This document shows positions 60,001 to 64,000 of a DNA stretch of 64,000 bases, one piece after another. A program made the translations under genes and the position numbers. Origin of the DNA: Oryzias latipes. Taxonomy: Eukaryota > Chordata > Actinopteri > Beloniformes > Adrianichthyidae. The first letter of the stretch is position 1. The number at the start of each line of letters is the position of its first letter. The notes beneath the pieces are model-generated. The model did not search any database and had not been told where the DNA came from. It saw only the letters and a list, made by a program, of their open reading frames with translations. Location: NCBI RefSeq assembly GCF_002234675.1, contig NC_019873.2:12908235-12972234 (forward strand), given 5' to 3'.

Positions 60001-63000
60001 TCCTCTTTGAAACTCTAGCTTCATGTATTTGTGTGGAAAGTTGTGTCGGTGAACATCTAGCTAAATGAAGACACAAAACTGCGGCAATCCTGTTTCATGT
60101 TTGGAAATCACATTTCGTGCACTACTATCTATTCCTCAGTGTGTTCTGCCACAAACACCCGCAAAGCACACTCATCAAAGGCAAACACACTAGATGGATT
60201 CTTGCAAGCGGTATTTTACTGAAACTATTCGTTAAAAAAAAATCAAGTGAAACTTGTTTTTGGACACGTTGTCAAGTTTGCACATGATTTTATGTGTGGA
60301 AACCTGTATGAAGTCGGGGGTTGAATCATGCCAGCTGACATAAACATGAAAATGAACATTAAATTGAAAAAATAACTTTATCTTTAACTTTAACTGTAAA
60401 TTTGAATGTCATTACTTTGCTCTGACACTTCAAACTGCAGTTTGGCCCACCTAAGCACAAACTCACTCTCACGTATGGTTTTCTTTTGTCTTTTAGGGGC
60501 GTGGTCCTGGTCTTCCAGTGCTCAGAGCGCCATGTGATATGTCTGGACTGTTTCCGTCTGTACTGTCAGAGCCGCCTGAACGAGCGACAGTTTGTTCACC
60601 ACGCTGCGATTGGATACTCTCTGCCGTGTGCAGGTGAGAAGCGGGGGGTCAGTGTGGTGACCGTTTGCATGTCAGAGTTACACCTACAGGGTCGTCATTC
60701 GCATTCACAGCTTTGCTGCTGCTACAAGATGTCCATGTGGACTTCCTCTGTGCCTGCAACTGTTTCCAAAGCCCACCAGCACCTTTCTGTGCTTCTAAGC
60801 TGAGTAACCATTTCCAGAAATGCCCACAGTGTGAAGTTAATAAAGTGAAGTACATGAAGACAATCCTAAAAAACAACAACAACACAGCTAAAGAGTTGCT
60901 CGTGTCCTTCTCCAGAGGTTCCGTCAAAAGTGAACAGATTTACTAAATCTTGGTGTAGTATTCCGTAAACAATCCCTCTCACCGAAGCATCAATAACTCA
61001 GCACAAAAGACCACCAACTGCGTTTTCCTTTTTTTTTAGGAGGTGTCTAAGATTTGGAGCTGTGGTACAGTCACCACCATGCTGAAAGATTCACCTCCTT
61101 CACCACATCACCTGTTTTGACTGTTATTATTGGGTGGTGGAGGACAATAAAGACCAAAACAAACAGGAACAGACCACACCCCAAAGCAAAGAAGAAATGA
61201 ACATATGCCTCCTTGGGTGTACTTTTTTGTACTAAAAATGCACATTCCATTTGTACACACAATATTGTTCACGATTCTGTTTACTTTTATTGGTAACATT
61301 TCTGCTATTGTTCACAATTTAACCTTGGAGGTGAAGAGGTCAGGTGGAGAAGCCTCTTCCTTGGCAAACCTTGGCTTGATAACTTTGGTGCTACGGAAAT
61401 AGCCAACAAATATAGGAACCAGCCTATGGTTCCTCAGGCAAAGGGTCAAATCAGAACCTTCTGGTCCCCGCCTGGTACTGAGGAAAAAACTGTTTATGGT
61501 CATTGGCTCAGATTCAATGGCTCTCCAGAGTAACGAGAGCCTGTTGAGCCCTTCATGGTGGTTCAAACTCACAAACATGGACCCTGATAACAGAGGATAG
61601 GGGGGCTGGTCTTGCGTTTCTGGTTAACCTTTCAGATTTGCCCACTGGGCTGTGGATGGAAACCAAATAAAAGGCTAACTGTGATCCTAGACAGCTGACA
61701 GAACTCTGACCAAAATAAGCAGGCTTGTAATCTGAAGACTTGATGAAGGAGTCTCAGTTCCCTTACTTGACAACCTGGGTTGTTGTTGTTCACTTTTCAG
61801 CACATCCCTTCAGGGGTTGCAACAGTTTATCAGCTTTGACTGATTCAAACATGTGGTTTGGGAGAGATTTTTATGCCGGATGCCCTTCCCGACACAACCC
61901 TGTATTTTATCCAGGCTGGGGACCGACACAGGGAGACCCAGACTGTAACTTGTCTGTAACTTGTGTTGTAAAAGTTTGTGGACTCCCGAAAAACAGCAAC
62001 AACTCAGGACTTGAGAGTATCATTTAAAATGGAACTTGAAGAGTTTACAGAAGTAAACATGTCAGGGCATTGGTACCTGTTCTATGAAATGACAGTAGTA
62101 TACTCATGACTGGGAAAATCCCAATACCAGGAAAATGCCTGTACTTTTTCAGCTTTGTTTCAACTGTCTCTACCAATTTGCATATAGCTGAGCTATAATC
62201 AAAGATGGATGACAACAGAGTTCTTAATAAAACGTAATTTCAATTAGAAAGTTTCTCAACATCTGGGATTTACTTTCTACAAGACAAAATTTCCAACAAA
62301 CTGCTAGGAAATGACACAAACAGTAATAAAATGTTATTTTTTTTCTATTCTCACCAAAAGCCTTGGTTAGTTTCATCTGCAAAAATTGGAGTGAAACATG
62401 AATGAGGTAAGGGCTTTTCCTGCTGGAGGTGCATCTAGAGGTCTGAGGCACCTCACTCCAGTTGGTGGTCAGTAGACATGAAGGATCATGAACTTTAGAA
62501 ATCCAAAGAAGATTTCAGCCTATAACCAGTTGTCTGTGATCCTAAGTCTGGGGAAAAAAACAGGTCAGAATCAAAAACAACAGTCTGATGACCCAAATCA
62601 AAAATGTAAAATGTGGGCAAATTAGTCCTGGACATTGATGAAGAACATGAGTCACTAGCTGGAATAGACTGTGAGCGGCATGGATGTAGGCAGGTACTCA
62701 CCTGAACCAGACAAAACACCTTTTGTCAACATTTAAACAAGAGTGAGAGCACAAGCGTGAATCCGATCTGTATGTGTGTAAAGACGCTGCGTTTGTGTCT
62801 ACAGCGGGCTGTGAGGACTCGCTGATCAAAGAGCTGCACCATTTCAGAGTTCTGGGTGACGACCAGGTAAGTGCACCTCAGATTCTCTGCCACAGCATCA
62901 GGAACACATGCTGAGCACAAGGGCTCTGACACCCACGTTGAAGACAAGCCGCTGGAGTTCAGAGGCTCTGATGATGACGGAAGAGGGATGAGCCGCTATT

Positions 63001-64000
63001 GAAACTGTGTAGGTGACCTCATGGGCACCCAGCAGGTCCAGGACTCTTCATCACCACCATTCTGAGCTTTGATGCAGCACCCACCAGCTCGGCCTGCTGA
63101 CACACGGACGTTAGGGGATGATGCTGCTCCAAAGTGATGTGCACTCGGAGTTTCAGCAGGTCCTCATGCTGCCCTGTGATTGGCTGACAAAGAGCTTTCA
63201 TCAAAAAGCAGCTGCTGCGGCCATGTGCAAATAAGCCAATGTTTTTTAGACGGACCTTTTTTTCATAGAATTAAATCACAAAATAAACTATCACACAATA
63301 AAAGAAGAAACAAACTCTTTTTGTAAAAATATACCTGCTATAAAAATAAATATTCACTCTACAATGTGATGTAGGTAAATCTCACTTGTAACACAAAGGA
63401 AGAGACTCAATCCTTCCCACCTGTGCACAGGTAACTTGCGGTCTCAGTCCTCTTTCTCTATCTGTATCTTACAGTATGCACGGTACCAGCAATATGCCAC
63501 TGAGGAGTGCCTACTGAAAATGGGAGGACTCATGTGTCCGGCACCTGGTTGTGGGGCGGGGCTCCTGCCCTCTGACCCCTGCAGGAGGGTGGAGTGTGAG
63601 AGACAGCTGGGCTGTGGCTTTGTCTTCTGTAGGGAGTGCAGGGAGGCCTACCATCAGGGGGAGTGCAGGGCATGCCAAGCCCCGCCTATGGGTGATGTGG
63701 AGCAGGTCAGGAAAGAAGATCCTTTTTGTGATGACATTGCCGTGATAAAGACCTTCATCTGTTAACCACTCCCCCGTCCAGGGCTTTGTGGTGGACGAGG
63801 AGGCGTCTCGGCGGGGCAGGTGGGAGCAGGCATCCCAACGTCTTATTCAGGAGATGACCAAGCCCTGCCCCAATTGTTCAGTCCCTGTGGAGAGAAATGG
63901 TGAGCTGTCCTAGTGTCACACCTGCTGTCTGGTGAGTCAGACTAACACCAGGTGCTGTCTCCACCTGCAGGCGGCTGCATGCACATGCATTGTGCTCTGT
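54092..64000 (+). CDS. prkn: Parkin RBR E3 ubiquitin ligase (3' end beyond window)
   Basis: Parkin, activated by PINK1, ubiquitinates damaged mitochondria for mitophagy. Coding exons: 54092-54098 (only ATGATCG), 57190-57353, 57763-58012, 58248-58363, 58792-58875, 59621-59736, 60497-60633, 62805-62866, 63475-63705, 63782-63899, 63971-beyond. Seven internal exons match human sizes or phases exactly (164, 84, 116, 137, 62, 118 nt among them). The ubiquitin-like domain opens MIVFVRYN and keeps Ser65 (EQSTVHVV), the PINK1 site. The linker ACT element is [16 protein letters not shown]0 has [12 protein letters not shown]1 [18 protein letters not shown], the [16 protein letters not shown], the REP region RWEQAS, and RING2 KPCPNC. 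The catalytic Cys in NGGCMHM is at 63976-63978 and numbers as residue 431, as in human. Human exons 9 and 10 are fused here. Identity is certain; about the last 30 residues are missing. Confidence 0.97.
55005..56325 (+). mobile_element. Tc1-like transposon with long inverted repeats in prkn intron 1
   Basis: Arms of about 330 bp are inverted copies: left about 55005-55340, right about 55960-56325. Shared blocks include gtgtgccatatcaagatgct, agactggcctc and gggtctggggactcagaaag. The right end, reverse-complemented, begins ctacactgaacaaaaatata, a classic teleost Tc1/mariner terminus. The matching left terminus is missing. Between the arms is a C-terminal transposase remnant (about 55700-55960) reading [20 protein letters not shown] and [16 protein letters not shown]. 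The N-terminal part is deleted, so it is inactive. Confidence 0.85.
59155..59345. mobile_element. Tc1-like terminal-repeat remnant in prkn intron 5
   Basis: tacagtgaaggagataagta near 59158 and gagggagataagtatttaaa near 59324 match the long terminal repeat of a common fish Tc1 element, whose arm contains this phrase twice. It also holds the usual acagtgagagacag phrase. No transposase remains. Confidence 0.6.
60634..61780. other. First half of prkn intron 7
   Basis: Intron sequence without recognised element. The 93-105 codon plus-strand frames continuing from exon 7 are read-through and show no parkin homology after the donor at 60634. Confidence 0.5.
61785..61945 (+). repeat. Degenerate dispersed repeat, copy 2
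   Basis: This has the same block order as 5205-5350: caggggttgcaaca, ccggatgcccttcccgacac, aaccctgtatttt and ggctggggaccgacacaggg. It lies in prkn intron 7 and is somewhat better preserved than copy 1. Confidence 0.6.

Overview
This 64 kb window is vertebrate genomic DNA, almost certainly from a teleost fish. The genes are split into many short exons with GT/AG junctions. Introns are small and carry Tc1/mariner, hAT, Harbinger and L1/Tx1-type elements of fish type. The protein-coding content is recognisable vertebrate: tjap1 (+), dnph1 (-), yipf3 (-), ncoa4 (+), an unnamed six-finger C2H2 zinc-finger gene (+), and prkn/parkin (+, cut by the right edge). The species cannot be read from the sequence alone.

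Layout. 1-4.4 kb is gene-poor and holds LINE and hAT debris. 4.4-14.8 kb is tjap1, from a CpG-rich first exon to the stop codon; its human relative lies in the same 6p21.1 neighbourhood as DNPH1 and YIPF3. 17.8-18.8 kb is dnph1, with a Myc-type E-box just upstream. 18.9-28.8 kb is a four-level nest of mobile elements wedged between dnph1 and yipf3: a decayed minus-strand LINE, split by a long-terminal-inverted-repeat DNA element, split by a Harbinger, split by a young plus-strand LINE with a 1214-codon open ORF2. Without the nest, dnph1 and yipf3 would be only about 0.3 kb apart. 28.9-32.3 kb is yipf3 (9 coding exons). 35.8-39.3 kb is ncoa4 (10 coding exons). 39.3-45.3 kb is non-genic, with a 1.1 kb pyrimidine-rich tract, a Tc1 remnant and a complete-looking non-autonomous hAT. 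45.4-46.6 kb holds an intronless coiled-coil ORF with one in-frame stop and an X-box-like promoter motif. 46.9-52.2 kb is the zinc-finger gene with two CpG-rich upstream blocks. 54.1-64.0 kb is prkn.

Function. The genes are housekeeping or cell-biology genes rather than one pathway. tjap1 belongs to tight junctions and Golgi. dnph1 cleans up nucleotides. yipf3 is a Golgi membrane protein. ncoa4 is the ferritinophagy receptor. parkin is the mitophagy E3 ligase. Points of most interest are the TE nest with a deubiquitinase-like fragment inside the long-TIR element, a 313-codon optional N-terminal block in tjap1, a one-base homopolymer frameshift near the tjap1 C terminus, and a parkin gene compressed to about 10 kb without PACRG upstream.
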